A stretch of 64,000 nt of DNA from Algoriphagus vanfongensis DSM 17529 (GCF_000429465.1 NZ_AUBX01000011.1:1-64000); one strand, 5' to 3'. Positions 18,074-28,655 are shown, numbered from the stretch's first letter. The notes: generated from the sequence alone by a model not told the origin. A program made the numbers and translations.

Positions 18074-19318
18074 ATGGATGCCAAAGTCTTAATAGAATCC
18101 TTCGCTGAGTTTGCGAGATCTAAAAATGTGGATCGACCTACCATGATCCGTATTCTTGAAGATGTTTTCAGAGCAATGATTCGGAAGAAGTTTGAAAACG
18201 ATGACAACTTCGACGTGACGATCAATGCTGATAAGGGAGACTTGGAGATTTTCAGAATCCGGGAGATTGTAGACGACAATTCCGAGGATATTTGGGATCT
18301 GGATAAAATCAGTTTTTCCGATGCAAGGAAGATTGAGCCAGATTTTGAGATCGGAGAGGAAGTTTACGAGAAGATCGAGTTGGAGGAGTTTGGAAGAAGA
18401 GCTGTACAGATGGCCCGTCAGACTTTGATCCAGCGGATCAAGGATCTTGAAAAAGATATTCTATTCAATAAATACGAAGAGCAAGTAGGAGAGGTCATTT
18501 CTGCAGAGGTCTATCAGATCTTGGGCAGAGAGATTCTCTTGATCGATGGAGAAGGCAATGAGCTGATCCTTCCAAAAGGAGAGCAGATCCCTAAGGATAG
18601 ATTCAGAAAAGGGGATACCGTCAAAGCAATTGTGCACAAAGTGGACATGATGAACGGGAATCCGAAAATCATCCTTTCCCGTACTTCTCCAGTTTTCTTG
18701 GAAAGATTATTTGAGAATGAGGTGCCTGAGGTGTACGATGGTCTGATCACGATCGTGAAGATCGTGCGTGAGCCAGGTGAAAGAGCCAAGGTAGCTGTAG
18801 AGTCCTACGATGACAGAATCGATCCGGTAGGAGCATGTGTGGGGATGAAAGGATCCAGAATTCACGCCGTCGTTCGGGAGTTGCAAAACGAAAATATCGA
18901 CGTGATCAATTATACGGACAATTTGGAGCTTTACGTATCCAGAGCCCTGAGCCCTGCCAAAGTTTCCTCCATCTCTGTCAATGAAGAGACCAAGCGGATT
19001 TCCGTATTTTTGAAGCCTGATCAGGTTTCATTGGCGATCGGTAAAGGTGGATACAATATCAAATTGGCAAGTCGATTGGTAAACTTTGAGATAGATGTAT
19101 TCAGAGAGCTTTCCGAAAGCGAGGAAGAAGATGTGGCTCTGATCGAGTTCCAAGACGAAATCGATGCATGGATCATCGAAGAGTTGAAAAAAACCGGATT
19201 GGACACTGCCAAGAGTGTATTGGCACTCGGTAAAGAAGATCTACTGAGAAGAACTGAGCTGGAGGAAGAGACAATCGATGAGATTTTCCGAATTCTCAGA
19301 CAAGAATTTGAACAGTAA
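18074..19318 (+). CDS. nusA: Transcription termination/antitermination protein NusA
   Basis: 414 residues. The N-terminal RNA polymerase-binding domain (FAEFARSKNVDRPTMIRILE) is followed by S1 (GEVISAEVYQILGREILLI), KH1 (VGACVGMKGSRIHAVVREL) and KH2 (SLAIGKGGYNIKLASRLV) domains. An acidic C-terminal tail follows. NusA modulates pausing, termination and antitermination. The rimP-nusA-infB order is widely conserved. Length is typical for Bacteroidetes, without the extra acidic repeats of E. coli NusA. Confidence 0.97.
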   Translation: MDAKVLIESFAEFARSKNVDRPTMIRILEDVFRAMIRKKFENDDNFDVTINADKGDLEIFRIREIVDDNSEDIWDLDKISFSDARKIEPDFEIGEEVYEKIELEEFGRRAVQMARQTLIQRIKDLEKDILFNKYEEQVGEVISAEVYQILGREILLIDGEGNELILPKGEQIPKDRFRKGDTVKAIVHKVDMMNGNPKIILSRTSPVFLERLFENEVPEVYDGLITIVKIVREPGERAKVAVESYDDRIDPVGACVGMKGSRIHAVVRELQNENIDVINYTDNLELYVSRALSPAKVSSISVNEETKRISVFLKPDQVSLAIGKGGYNIKLASRLVNFEIDVFRELSESEEEDVALIEFQDEIDAWIIEELKKTGLDTAKSVLALGKEDLLRRTELEEETIDEIFRILRQEFEQ

Positions 19319-19380
19319 TGGGCAATAATGCCCGGATAATTACCCAATTTTAAATAAGATTTCGAAAGAGGTTTTTGCTT

Positions 19381-22212
19381 ATGTCAGAAGAAAAAATGAT
19401 GCGATTAGGCGCTTTAGCTAGAAAACTCAACGTGGGAACGGCAACCATCGTGGAGTCTCTGGCAAAAAAGGGCTTTGACGTGCAGGACAATCCGAATTCC
19501 AAAATCAGCATGGAGCAGGTAAATATGCTGAACAAGGAATTTAAGTCCTCCGCACTTGAGAAGGAAGAGGCTTCCCACCTCTCGATAGGGAAAAGGCATG
19601 AAACAGTCTCCTTGGAACCAGAACCAAAGCCTGAGCCCAAGCAAGAGACTAAACCAGAGCCAGCACCGGCGGAACCTACCCCGGCGCCTGCGCCCAAGCC
19701 TGAGCCAGCACCTGAGGCTAAAAAAGAGGAACCAGCACCTGCTCCAAAACCAGCACCTACTGCCACTCCTGAGCCGGAGAAAATCTCCAATGAAGGCCCA
19801 AAACTAGAAGGCATTAAGGTCTTGGGAAAAATAGATTTGAACAAAAAGCCGACACCGGCTCCTAAACCTGCGGCTCCTGCGAAGGCTCCAGAGGCAAAAG
19901 CATCACCAAAACCTGAGGCTCCTAAAAAACCTCAAGCTCCAAAGACAGAAGCAAACCCTGTAGACAAAGCACCTCAGCCGAAGGACAAGCCGACTACACC
20001 GCCCAAAGCAGAAAAGCCTGCAGCTCCAGCTACTCCTCCTAAACCGGAAAAGCCAGCTGAAAATGAGGTGATTGCCGCTAAAGCAGACTCTCTCAAAGGA
20101 CTGACCGTGTTGGGTAAAATTGAACTTCCGGTAGATAAGCCTAAGAAGAAAGGCGGTCCGGTAGCTTCCTCAGATGAAAAGTCGAGGGACAAAAAACGTC
20201 CTCGTAAAAGAATCGATAAAGGAGGCAATCAAGGAAACCGGAATCAAGGTGGAAACCAAGGAAACCGGAATCAAGGGAATCGAGGTCCGAGAGGAAATCA
20301 GCAGCAGAGAACTCAAAAAGCTGAACCTACTCAGAAGGAGATCCAAGATCAAATCAAGCAGACACTGGCTAGACTCCAGGGCAATAAGTCCGGTGGAAAG
20401 AAAAGCCGTAGAGATAAAAAGGCCGAACGCGAGCGTGAGGTAGATGTAGAAAACGAAGAAAACAAAATCCTAAAGGTAACTGAGTTTATCTCAGCAAATG
20501 ACCTTGCGGCGTTGATGGATGTGACTGTCAATCAGATTATCTCCACCTGTATGTCCTTGGGAATGTTCGTTTCTATCAACCAGCGACTAGATGCAGAGGC
20601 AATTACCATTATTGCTGATGAATTTGGCTACGATGTAGAATTTACCAAAGATATCGAGGAAGAAGCAGTAGCAGTAGAGGAGGAAAGCCCAGAAGATCTC
20701 GAAGAGAGAGCTCCGATTGTGACCATCATGGGTCACGTCGATCACGGTAAAACTTCCTTGCTCGATTATATCCGTATGTCCAAAGTCACCGCAGATGAAG
20801 CCGGGGGAATTACCCAGCACATCGGTGCCTATGACGTAATGACCAAAACGGGGCATAAAATTGCATTCTTGGATACTCCGGGACACGAAGCCTTTACAGC
20901 GATGCGTGCTCGTGGTGCCAAAATCACAGACGTGGCGATTATCGTGATCGCAGCTGATGATAGCATCATGCCTCAAACCAAAGAAGCTATCAATCACGCG
21001 CAGGTAGCGGGTGTACCGATGATCTTTGCGATCAATAAAGTGGATAAGCCAAATGCGAATCCAAACAAGATCAAGGAGGAACTGGCAAATATGAATCTCT
21101 TGGTAGAAGAGTGGGGTGGAAAATTCCAGTCCCAGGATATCTCAGCCAAGACAGGTCAAGGTGTGGATGAATTGTTGGAAAAAGTCCTACTCGAATCTGA
21201 AATCCTTGAACTCAAAGCGAATCCAAACAAAAATGCGGTTGGCTCTATTATCGAAGCTTCCTTGGACAAAGGACGAGGCTATGTAGCTACGATGATGATT
21301 CAGTCTGGTACCTTGAGAGTCGGAGATGTCATGCTAGCTGGTCAGCACTATGGACGTGTGAAGGCGATGTTTGATCACAAAGGCAAAAAACTCAAGGAAG
21401 CTGGGCCATCTACGCCTGCTCAGGTGCTAGGTCTAAGTGGTGCACCACAGGCTGGTGATACCGTCAAAGTCTATGACTCCGAGCGTGAGGCAAGAGAGAT
21501 TGCCAACTCTAGAGAGCAGATCCAGCGTGAGCAAAGCTTGAGAACTAAAAAGCATATCACTTTGGATGAGATCGGTCGTCGTTTGGCAATCGGTTCATTT
21601 AAAGAATTGAATATCATCATCAAAGGTGACGTGGATGGTTCCGTTGAGGCACTTTCTGATTCCTTGCTGAAGCTATCCAAAGACGAAGTAAAAGTAAGCA
21701 TCATCCACAAAGGTGTGGGGCAGATTTCCGAATCCGATGTATTGCTTGCTTCGGCTTCTGATGCAATCATCCTCGGCTTCCAGGTTCGTCCTTCTGCAAA
21801 TGCTAAGAGATTGGCCGAGCAGGAAGAAATCGAAATCCGTCATTACTCCATCATCTATGATGCGATCAACCAGATCAAGGATGCGATCGAAGGTATGCTT
21901 GAGCCTGAGTTTGAAGAAGTGATCACTGGTAATATCCAAGTGAGAGAAGTCTTCAAGATTTCTAAAGTAGGTACAGTCGCGGGTTCTTATGTGACCGATG
22001 GCTATATCACCAGAAAGAACAAGATCCGTGTCATTCGGGATGGTATCGTCATCCACGAAGGTGAAATCGATCAGTTGAAGCGATTCAAAGACGATGTAGC
22101 TGAAGTGAAAGCCGGATACGAATGTGGTATTTCGATCAAAGGTTTCAACAATATCCAGATCGATGATACGATCGAAGGATATGAAATGAGAGAAGTGAAG
22201 CGGAAAAAATAA
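19381..22212 (+). CDS. infB: Translation initiation factor IF-2
   Basis: 943 residues from the ATG at 19381 ([16 protein letters not shown]). Residues ~70-350 form a Pro/Lys/Glu/Ala-rich linker with Gly/Asn/Arg-rich segments ([18 protein letters not shown]). The C-terminal half carries the IF2 N2 helix and the GTPase domain: G1 [11 protein letters not shown]3 DTPGH, G4 NKVDKP. Domains C1/C2 end at [13 protein letters not shown]-2 places initiator tRNA on the ribosome with GTP hydrolysis. It ends at a strong terminator. Confidence 0.97.
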   Translation: MSEEKMMRLGALARKLNVGTATIVESLAKKGFDVQDNPNSKISMEQVNMLNKEFKSSALEKEEASHLSIGKRHETVSLEPEPKPEPKQETKPEPAPAEPTPAPAPKPEPAPEAKKEEPAPAPKPAPTATPEPEKISNEGPKLEGIKVLGKIDLNKKPTPAPKPAAPAKAPEAKASPKPEAPKKPQAPKTEANPVDKAPQPKDKPTTPPKAEKPAAPATPPKPEKPAENEVIAAKADSLKGLTVLGKIELPVDKPKKKGGPVASSDEKSRDKKRPRKRIDKGGNQGNRNQGGNQGNRNQGNRGPRGNQQQRTQKAEPTQKEIQDQIKQTLARLQGNKSGGKKSRRDKKAEREREVDVENEENKILKVTEFISANDLAALMDVTVNQIISTCMSLGMFVSINQRLDAEAITIIADEFGYDVEFTKDIEEEAVAVEEESPEDLEERAPIVTIMGHVDHGKTSLLDYIRMSKVTADEAGGITQHIGAYDVMTKTGHKIAFLDTPGHEAFTAMRARGAKITDVAIIVIAADDSIMPQTKEAINHAQVAGVPMIFAINKVDKPNANPNKIKEELANMNLLVEEWGGKFQSQDISAKTGQGVDELLEKVLLESEILELKANPNKNAVGSIIEASLDKGRGYVATMMIQSGTLRVGDVMLAGQHYGRVKAMFDHKGKKLKEAGPSTPAQVLGLSGAPQAGDTVKVYDSEREAREIANSREQIQREQSLRTKKHITLDEIGRRLAIGSFKELNIIIKGDVDGSVEALSDSLLKLSKDEVKVSIIHKGVGQISESDVLLASASDAIILGFQVRPSANAKRLAEQEEIEIRHYSIIYDAINQIKDAIEGMLEPEFEEVITGNIQVREVFKISKVGTVAGSYVTDGYITRKNKIRVIRDGIVIHEGEIDQLKRFKDDVAEVKAGYECGISIKGFNNIQIDDTIEGYEMREVKRKK

Positions 22213-22233
22213 TCCGTAAAAAATAATGAAGGT

Positions 22234-22266
22234 AAAGGGACGGTGAGAATCGTCCCTTTTTTTAGT
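22234..22266 (+). terminator. Terminator of rimP-nusA-infB
   Basis: A 9-bp stem, 22234-22242 / 22251-22259 (AAAGGGACG / CGTCCCTTT), with an 8-nt loop, followed by TTTTTAGTTTT. Confidence 0.9.
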
Positions 22267-22273
22267 TTTAGAT

Positions 22274-22468
22274 ATGCTTGAGGCGTTGCATGCAGTGATA
22301 TGGATTCTTTGGGTTTTAGCCTTGGTCCAGTTGATCCTGGGGTTGATCCGACCAGTTTGGGTATTATGGTTTTTGGATAGTTTTCACAGACTTCGTGTGA
22401 TTCAGATCTTTGGAACAGTACTTCTTTCTTTAACTATAATATTATTCGTTATATTTTTATTTTCCTGA
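22274..22468 (+). CDS. Small two-helix membrane protein, 64 residues
   Basis: Starts at an ATG eight bases after the infB terminator. Two predicted membrane helices (AVIWILWVLALVQLILGLI and FGTVLLSLTIILFVIFLF) are separated by a short basic stretch (SFHRLR). The family is not recognised. Coding is supported by the amphipathic layout and clean helices but not by any motif. It could instead be a chance frame in the leader of the next gene. Confidence 0.5.
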   Translation: MLEALHAVIWILWVLALVQLILGLIRPVWVLWFLDSFHRLRVIQIFGTVLLSLTIILFVIFLFS

Positions 22469-22513
22469 AATAATATCCTGTAAAATTTGGATCAAAAGGG
22501 CTTTTATAATTAA

Positions 22514-23077
22514 TTGGGTCAAATTTACCCATTGAGAAAATTCGCCTCCATACTGCTTTTTGCTTGCTTTGCCATCTACCACTTTGGCTACTATGGATTC
22601 TATTATTCTCATCAATACCAGCTAGAGTCTGAATGGCATGAGAGGATCTATGGGGTAGAGGATCTGCCTCAGCAGGAGCAACTCATGGAAATTCCACTTG
22701 CGGCGCCTTACATGGCCAATCAGGAAGAGTTTCAGGCTACCAATACCAGTTTTGAAAAAGATGGTCGCTATTATCGAGCGATCAAGCAGCGCTATCAAAA
22801 TGATACCTTACAAATAATCTATGTGCCGGATACGGCTCGGAAGACCTTAGAGAATACAGTTCAGCGCTGGATTTCATCCTTGACAGAAGACGAGCAATCT
22901 CAAGATCAGGGAAGCACTGTACAAATGAAACTTTTCGCCAAAGACTATTTGGAATCGGGCACTTTAGACTTGCAATCGCCCGAGAGAAGTATTTTTAGTA
23001 TACAGATTGGGTACGTTTTTTCATCTTACCAGACTCGATCTACTCATCCAGATTCCCCTCCTCCTCAGCATAGCTAG
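22514..23077 (+). CDS. Membrane-anchored protein of unknown function
   Basis: 187 residues if translation starts at the TTG at 22514; no suitable ATG lies nearby, so the start is uncertain. An N-terminal membrane helix (FASILLFACFAIYHFGYYGFYY) is followed by a soluble domain (ESEWHERIYG, DGRYYRAIKQRYQNDTLQI). The C-terminus ends with a short Ser/Pro/His-rich tail. It is first in a same-strand run with two outer-membrane barrels and a PAP2-like lipoprotein. Function unknown; the layout suggests an envelope role. Confidence 0.65.
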   Translation: MGQIYPLRKFASILLFACFAIYHFGYYGFYYSHQYQLESEWHERIYGVEDLPQQEQLMEIPLAAPYMANQEEFQATNTSFEKDGRYYRAIKQRYQNDTLQIIYVPDTARKTLENTVQRWISSLTEDEQSQDQGSTVQMKLFAKDYLESGTLDLQSPERSIFSIQIGYVFSSYQTRSTHPDSPPPQHS

Positions 23078-23185
23078 GTGACATGCGACACAGATCTCAC
23101 GAGTCCTATGATTCTGGCTGGGATCTCTATATATCTATCTTATGTCAAGCCTCTGCTTGACTGTCATCTGTTACGCTTTATTCTA

Positions 23186-24295
23186 ATGAAAAAAATGATA
23201 CTATCAGGACTCGTAGCAGCGAGTCTAGGGATACTTCCTGCCCTTTCACATGCGCAAGGCTGTGTAGCTATCCGTCAATTTTCCGGCTTGGGCAATGCCG
23301 TAGGCCAAGGCAATATTCTCAATCAAGGGGAATGGAATATTTCTGCCAATTACCGCTATTTCAAATCATTCCGACATTTCAGAGGGACACATGAGGAGCC
23401 TAACCGAATCGAAGACGGCACTGAGGTGATCAATCATCAGCATGGATTGGATATCAATGTCAGCTATGCCTTTACCGAGCGTATCTACGGGATCGTTTCT
23501 CTTCCTTTCCAATACAATGAACGTAGCTCTTTGTACGAACATGGTCGGACGGAGAGGCATACTACCTATTCCAAGGGCTTCAGCGATATGAGAATCGGAG
23601 CTGGCTATTGGTTACTATCTGGCGAAAAGGCCAAAAAAGGAAATACGGCAATCGGCTTGGGTTTAAAGTTCCCGACTGGGGACTATGCGGCGACCAGCAC
23701 CTTTTACAATCAGGGAGGGGAAGGATTGCCGGAGGAGAAAACCGTAGATCAATCCATCCAATTGGGGGACGGGGGTACCGGAATCATCTTGGATTTCCAG
23801 GGGCTCTGGAATATTGGCGGAACCAATTTCTGGTACTACGATGGGTTTTATATGCTCAGTCCCAAAGAAACCAATGGAACTCCTACAAATAGACGTCGGG
23901 AGAATGAGTCCATTATGAGTGTACCGGATCAATATGCTGTGAGAACGGGTGTTTTTCGGTCTTTTGAAAAAATCCATGGTCTCGGCCTATCTCTTGGCGG
24001 AAGAATGGAAGGAATTCCGGTTCATGATGTGATCGGTGGAAGTGAAGGATTCCGAAGACCGGGCTATATCATTTCGGTGGAGCCTGGGGTCAGTTATATG
24101 AAAGGAAATGTGACAGGCACGCTCAATGTGCCGATAGCTCTTTGGAGAAATAGAACACAAAGTGTCACGGATATCGAGAATTCCACTCCTGATGAAGTCG
24201 TCCACGGAGACGCTGCTTTTGCAGATTATCTTATCAATTTCTCTCTGGCTTGGCGCATTCCCAAAAAGGTCAAGGAGGTATTTCATTCACTTTGA
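23186..24295 (+). CDS. Outer-membrane beta-barrel protein (MetA/transporter-like)
   Basis: 369 residues from the ATG at 23186 (MKKMILSGLVAASLGIL...SHAQG signal peptide). The frame extends upstream to a GTG at 23078, but the signal peptide supports the internal ATG. The mature part alternates aromatic and polar residues in beta-strands (WNISANYRYFKSF, LDINVSYAFTERIYGIVSLPF, GNTAIGLGLKFPTGDY), as in the family annotated as phenol-degradation MetA-like or generic transporters. It ends LAWRIPKKVKEVFHSL. Substrate unknown. Confidence 0.75.
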   Translation: MKKMILSGLVAASLGILPALSHAQGCVAIRQFSGLGNAVGQGNILNQGEWNISANYRYFKSFRHFRGTHEEPNRIEDGTEVINHQHGLDINVSYAFTERIYGIVSLPFQYNERSSLYEHGRTERHTTYSKGFSDMRIGAGYWLLSGEKAKKGNTAIGLGLKFPTGDYAATSTFYNQGGEGLPEEKTVDQSIQLGDGGTGIILDFQGLWNIGGTNFWYYDGFYMLSPKETNGTPTNRRRENESIMSVPDQYAVRTGVFRSFEKIHGLGLSLGGRMEGIPVHDVIGGSEGFRRPGYIISVEPGVSYMKGNVTGTLNVPIALWRNRTQSVTDIENSTPDEVVHGDAAFADYLINFSLAWRIPKKVKEVFHSL

Positions 24296-24337
24296 TAAGG
24301 CTCTTAGGAGCATTTTAGAAATTCAATACAATCCAAA

Positions 24338-25267
24338 ATGAACATTCGAATCACTAGCTTGACAGGCATCCTTGGGTGCTTGTTGGGCTTTTCTATAAAT
24401 ACTTTGGCGCAGTCTCCCACGGATGAACTGATGATGCCAAAGAAAGAAATATGTTTCCTGCTCAATTATGAATACGGAGACTTTGACCACTACTGGGAAG
24501 GTGACTCTCTGCGGGAAAACGCGACCATCGCTACTGTACAAAGACGAACTCTGCTGCTGATGGCCGCTTATGGAATCACGGACAGACTGGATGCTTACGT
24601 GGGGCTTCCCTATGTCTCGACCAATTCTACCACGCCAAATGGTGGGAAGTTTGCCGGGACTTCCGGTATTCAGGATTTGTCCTTGGGTCTGAAGTATAAG
24701 GTCATAGAAAGCAAGCAGGAGAAGTCTGATTTTTCTCTTTTTGCTTCAGTTTTGTTTTCTACTCCGGCTTCTAATTACCTCTCTGATTATCAGCCTTACA
24801 GCTTAGGGTTGGGAGCACCTCAAATCGCTTGGAGAGCCATCGCCCACTATCAGTTGCAAAGTGGGTTTTATGGGCGTTTATCTGGAGCCTATGTTTGGAA
24901 AGGCTATACGGAGGCCGAAAGAGAATACTATTACAATAATGGGAGCTATTACACTGCCTGGATGGATGTGCCCAGTTCATGGAACCTGGATCTTGCAGTA
25001 GGTAAATGGTTTTTTGGACATGATCTAAGAGTGGAAGCGACTTTTAGCAGTCAGACCTCGACCTCTGGTGATGATATCCGAGCCTACAATGCCCCTCAGC
25101 CTACCAATAAAGTGGATATGAGTAGAGTCGGAGGTTTTGCCCATTATTATTTCCCAAAAGTAAAAGGCTTGGGAGTGCTGGGGTATGCGTCTCAGACTAT
25201 TTCTGGACAAAATGCTCCGAAAATGACGGCTTTTGGTGGCGGTGTCACATATCAGTTTGGACTCTAA
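24338..25267 (+). CDS. Outer-membrane beta-barrel protein, second of a pair
   Basis: 309 residues. A signal peptide (MNIRITSLTGILGCLLGFSI...LAQ) is followed by barrel strands (ICFLLNYEYGDFDHYW, RLDAYVGLPYVST, DLSLGLKYKVIE) and the terminal strand GGVTYQFGL, which ends in a hydrophobic/aromatic pattern typical of BAM substrates. It resembles its neighbour at 23186 in layout but not closely in sequence. Only 42 bp separate them, so an operon is likely. Substrate unknown. Confidence 0.75.
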   Translation: MNIRITSLTGILGCLLGFSINTLAQSPTDELMMPKKEICFLLNYEYGDFDHYWEGDSLRENATIATVQRRTLLLMAAYGITDRLDAYVGLPYVSTNSTTPNGGKFAGTSGIQDLSLGLKYKVIESKQEKSDFSLFASVLFSTPASNYLSDYQPYSLGLGAPQIAWRAIAHYQLQSGFYGRLSGAYVWKGYTEAEREYYYNNGSYYTAWMDVPSSWNLDLAVGKWFFGHDLRVEATFSSQTSTSGDDIRAYNAPQPTNKVDMSRVGGFAHYYFPKVKGLGVLGYASQTISGQNAPKMTAFGGGVTYQFGL

Positions 25268-25277
25268 TCTATCAATC

Positions 25278-26813
25278 ATGAAAAGAATACAATTACTATA
25301 TATCCTACTGGCACTTGGCGTATTTTCCTGTAGCAAAGATCTGCCCACTGAGCTAGCGTATTCCAGTTATCAATTTGCAAGCATAGATGAAAATGGCGGT
25401 GATTGGATTCCCATTTTGATTTCGGATGGTGCAGCGATAGAGATACCAGTACCGACGGATGTGAATTCTGATGCATATCAAGCGGAGCTAGCAGAGGTGA
25501 AATCTGCCATTGCATCGATGACCGCTTCTCAAAAGAAGGCTGTCGAGCAATGGACAAATAACCCTGTTGTGAGATGGAATGAGATTGCGCTGGAGCTTAT
25601 AGCCAAATACAACTTGATCCCAGGGCCGAATGCCGATGGAACCTATACACTTCCCAATCCTGGCAATCCGGATGGGCCTCCTGCATTCCCATTTGCGCAT
25701 CCGCCTTATGCGAGTCGGGCTTTGGCTTACATGTCAGTGGCTCAGTTTGATGGGTTGATAGCTGCCTGGCACTACAAATTTGAATACAATAGAGATGCTC
25801 CTTATGTCTTAGATCCAGATATTGAGCATGCTTTTGTGGCCAACCCGATCCCTGCGTATCCTTCAGACGGAGCGGTGGTCGCTGCGGCTTCGGGTGCGGT
25901 TTTGAAAGCGATGTTTCCCTTGGAGGCTGCCTATCTGGAGCAAAAGCAAAATGAACATTTGGAAGCACTGTTACTTTCAGGTGAGGCTGTCCCAAGTGAT
26001 TTGGATGGCGGAGTCAAAATAGGGCAGGAAATTGCTGCATTGGCTTTGACCAGAGCCGCAGGTGATGGGATGAAAAATGCCCAAACTTCCAAAGCTGTAT
26101 CTGATTCCATTGCCAATGCTGCCTATGAAAGGTTTGGCTGGATGTGGATCAACCAAGAATCTCCTCAAAGACCGGTAGGTCTGACGCCACTTTTTGGGAA
26201 AGTCAAAATGTGGAATGTTCCAAATGTGGAAGCTACCCGTCCGCCGGTTCCTCCGACTCCAGGTTCAGAGGCTTACAATGCAGATGTGAAAATTCTGGAA
26301 GGCTATTTGGCTGAAAAGAACCAAGAATATCGCAGAATCGCCAATTTTTGGCAGGATGGTCTGGGGACCTATACTCCTCCTGGACACTGGAATGAATTTG
26401 CCAATCGCTTCATAGTCGAGAGCAAAATGAATACCCTGAGGGCTGCTCGTACCTTGGCCTATCTCAATATGGCAGTGATGGATGCGGGGATCAGTTGCTG
26501 GGATGCCAAATATTACTACCACTATCCCCGGCCGATCCAGACGATTGAGGGTTTTAAAACTATTGCGGGTACTCCCAATTTCCCTTCCTACACATCCGGA
26601 CATTCTGTCTTTTCGGCTGCCGCCGCGGAGGTTCTGGCTTATGTCTTTCCCGAAAAAGCCAACCTAGTGCGAGGTTGGGCGGAAGAAGCTGCTATTTCAA
26701 GAGTTTATGGAGGAATTCACTGGACCTTTGATGCAACTGTCGGGACGACACAAGGAATCAACGTGGCCCAATACTCCATCGATCGGGCTAGGCAAGATGG
26801 AGCAGATTTTTGA
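25278..26813 (+). CDS. PAP2 / vanadium haloperoxidase-like lipoprotein
   Basis: 511 residues. The N-terminus MKRIQLLYILLALGVFSCSKD has a lipobox. The acid phosphatase/haloperoxidase site is complete: K411-x6-RP (KYYYHYPRP), PSYTSGH with H442, and S474-R475-x5-H481-x3-D485 (SRVYGGIHWTFD). The family hydrolyses phosphate esters or, with vanadate, oxidises halides; which applies here cannot be told from sequence. It follows two outer-membrane barrels after 10 bp, suggesting a shared envelope process such as lipid phosphate handling. An upstream GTG at 25233 is less likely because it would put extra residues before the lipoprotein signal. Confidence 0.88.
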   Translation: MKRIQLLYILLALGVFSCSKDLPTELAYSSYQFASIDENGGDWIPILISDGAAIEIPVPTDVNSDAYQAELAEVKSAIASMTASQKKAVEQWTNNPVVRWNEIALELIAKYNLIPGPNADGTYTLPNPGNPDGPPAFPFAHPPYASRALAYMSVAQFDGLIAAWHYKFEYNRDAPYVLDPDIEHAFVANPIPAYPSDGAVVAAASGAVLKAMFPLEAAYLEQKQNEHLEALLLSGEAVPSDLDGGVKIGQEIAALALTRAAGDGMKNAQTSKAVSDSIANAAYERFGWMWINQESPQRPVGLTPLFGKVKMWNVPNVEATRPPVPPTPGSEAYNADVKILEGYLAEKNQEYRRIANFWQDGLGTYTPPGHWNEFANRFIVESKMNTLRAARTLAYLNMAVMDAGISCWDAKYYYHYPRPIQTIEGFKTIAGTPNFPSYTSGHSVFSAAAAEVLAYVFPEKANLVRGWAEEAAISRVYGGIHWTFDATVGTTQGINVAQYSIDRARQDGADF

Positions 26814-26835
26814 TTTTATAGAATAACAAATGAGG

Positions 26836-28470
26836 TCAGAGAGCCTTCGCGGGCTCTTTGATTTCTTTTTTAATGCTTTTGGTTGCCAAAATCATCAATG
26901 CAATAGCTAACACAAAGAGCAGTGCTGCAATAATGGAAAGCACATAGATCTGATCCTGAAAATTTTTCCAAGCAAAAAGACCCAAAGAGGCTAGCGTGAC
27001 TGTGAACATAAAAAACATGGGCAAAGTCACGAACAAGGCATTTTTCTTTTTTCGAATCATCCATACTGCGATTGTGAGCAAGGCCAAAGCTGCCAAAAGT
27101 TGGTTGGCACTCCCAAAAATCGGCCATAGAGTCGTGAATCCGCCAGATAGGAGCAAGAGGATTGAAAAGAGTACCACCAATCCTGTCGAAACGTAGCGGT
27201 TTTGCGAAATGGTCTTGGCAGCTGGTTGAGGCATATCTTCAAAATATTCCTGCAAGGTAAATCGGGCCAGACGGGTGCAGGTATCCAAAGTCGTCAAGGC
27301 AAAAGCAGAAACCGTGAGAGCTACAAATCCTGTAGCAAACTCTTCAGAAATCCCCAAAGTAGCAATCATCCCTCCCAAACCAGTAGAGAAAAGTGCCACG
27401 GGACCTTCTCCTGCAAGTCTTTCAAGGTATTCGGCCTTGGTCAGGACCACAACTGCTCCCACAGAGATGATGGCTAAAAATGACTCGATCAGCATCCCCC
27501 CAAACCCAACTACTTTGGCATCTGATTCTTTGTCCAGTTGCTTGGAAGTAGTGCCGGAAGCTACTAAAGAATGAAATCCCGAGATCGCCCCGCAAGCAAT
27601 CGTGACAAACAATACCGGGAAAATATAACCTAGATTTTCAGTAGAAACTGTGATCTCATTGCTCATTTTGATCTCAGGATTGGCAATGAAAACTCCCAGA
27701 ATCGCGGCAATCATCATTCCGTAAAGCAAGAAGCTGTTCAGATAGTCCCTTGGCTGCAGTAAGAGACTCACTGGTGTCACGGAAGCCAAAAAAGCATATG
27801 CTAAAAGTGCCAAAATCCAGATTTTATAATCGAGAGCAAATGGAAGCTGCATGCCGAGATAGACAAAGAAATACATCAAAATCACCCCAATCACAGAGAT
27901 AAGGATAAAGGCTGTCTTCTTACTTCCGACGAGTCGATTGACTAGTCCAAATCCAATGGCCAATACAATGAATAGAATGGAAGCTGAAGCCACTCCAGGG
28001 TTGGAAACAAACGTTTTGGCGATGATATCAGCAAAAACACCTATTACCAAGATCAATGTCGAAAAGCTGAAAAGCACGAAAAGTTGTTTTCCTCTGGTTC
28101 CGATTTGTTGCCGGATGATCACACCGATGGATTTTCCATCTGCTCTCAGTGAAGCGGCCATGCTGCCCAAATCATGCACTGCGCCAAAGAAAATTCCTCC
28201 TACCAAAATCCAGATCACTGCCGGAATCCATCCAAAAGTCACCGCAATGATAGGTCCGACAATGGGGCCTGCACCAGCGATCGACGCAAAGTGGTGCCCC
28301 AAGACGACGATGGGCTTACTGGGCTCATAATCTACTCCATCCCGATGGGTGTGGGAGGGGGCGGGATTTTTATCTGATAAACCGAATCTTTTGTAAACAT
28401 ATGCGCCATAGAACCTATATGCAATGATCAAAATAACTGCAGAAATTAAAAGGAGTAGTATCAGGTTCAT
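26836..28470 (-). CDS. cstA: CstA-family carbon starvation / peptide-pyruvate transporter
   Basis: 544 residues with about 14-16 membrane helices. The CstA signature is near the N-terminus (VVLGHHFASIAGAGPIVGPI, GGIFFGAVHDLGSM). It is shorter than E. coli CstA (~700 residues) but matches the common short form. Family members import pyruvate or peptides under nutrient limitation. It converges on the PAP2-like gene with a 22-bp gap, and its last codons contain a hairpin that may end the opposing transcript. It has its own promoter region at 28471-28694, shared divergently with accD. Confidence 0.92.
   Translation of the reverse strand: MNLILLLLISAVILIIAYRFYGAYVYKRFGLSDKNPAPSHTHRDGVDYEPSKPIVVLGHHFASIAGAGPIVGPIIAVTFGWIPAVIWILVGGIFFGAVHDLGSMAASLRADGKSIGVIIRQQIGTRGKQLFVLFSFSTLILVIGVFADIIAKTFVSNPGVASASILFIVLAIGFGLVNRLVGSKKTAFILISVIGVILMYFFVYLGMQLPFALDYKIWILALLAYAFLASVTPVSLLLQPRDYLNSFLLYGMMIAAILGVFIANPEIKMSNEITVSTENLGYIFPVLFVTIACGAISGFHSLVASGTTSKQLDKESDAKVVGFGGMLIESFLAIISVGAVVVLTKAEYLERLAGEGPVALFSTGLGGMIATLGISEEFATGFVALTVSAFALTTLDTCTRLARFTLQEYFEDMPQPAAKTISQNRYVSTGLVVLFSILLLLSGGFTTLWPIFGSANQLLAALALLTIAVWMIRKKKNALFVTLPMFFMFTVTLASLGLFAWKNFQDQIYVLSIIAALLFVLAIALMILATKSIKKEIKEPAKAL
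26840..26872 (+). terminator. Possible terminator for the barrel/PAP2 genes, inside the cstA 3' end
   Basis: A short stem, 26840-26845 / 26852-26857 (AGAGCC / GGCTCT), with a T-rich downstream run (TTGATTTCTTTTTT) on the plus strand. It overlaps the last codons of cstA. Confidence 0.45.
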
Positions 28471-28647
28471 GGGATATTATTTGGGTATTATTGGTGTAGG
28501 CAAGGGATTTGACTGGTAAAACTACGTTCAAAATTATGGAAAATTGACCCAACGTAAAAGTATTTTGACTAGGGGCGAAGAGCGGGGATAAATAGGCAGA
28601 ATGGCAAGCTTTGGATTTGGAAGGTTTTATTTAAAAGATTTTCGGTC

Positions 28648-28655
28648 TAAATTTG
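28648..28655 (+). promoter_or_regulatory. -7 box of the accD promoter
   Basis: TAAATTTG fits TAnnTTTG and lies 40 bp before the accD ATG. A T-rich GTTTTATTT about 20 bp upstream may serve as the -33 part. Confidence 0.55.

Noticed and set aside
19350-19844. 164-codon Gly/Ala/Ser-rich frame on the minus strand
   Set aside because: Antisense to the Pro/Lys-rich linker of infB; its composition follows from that strand.
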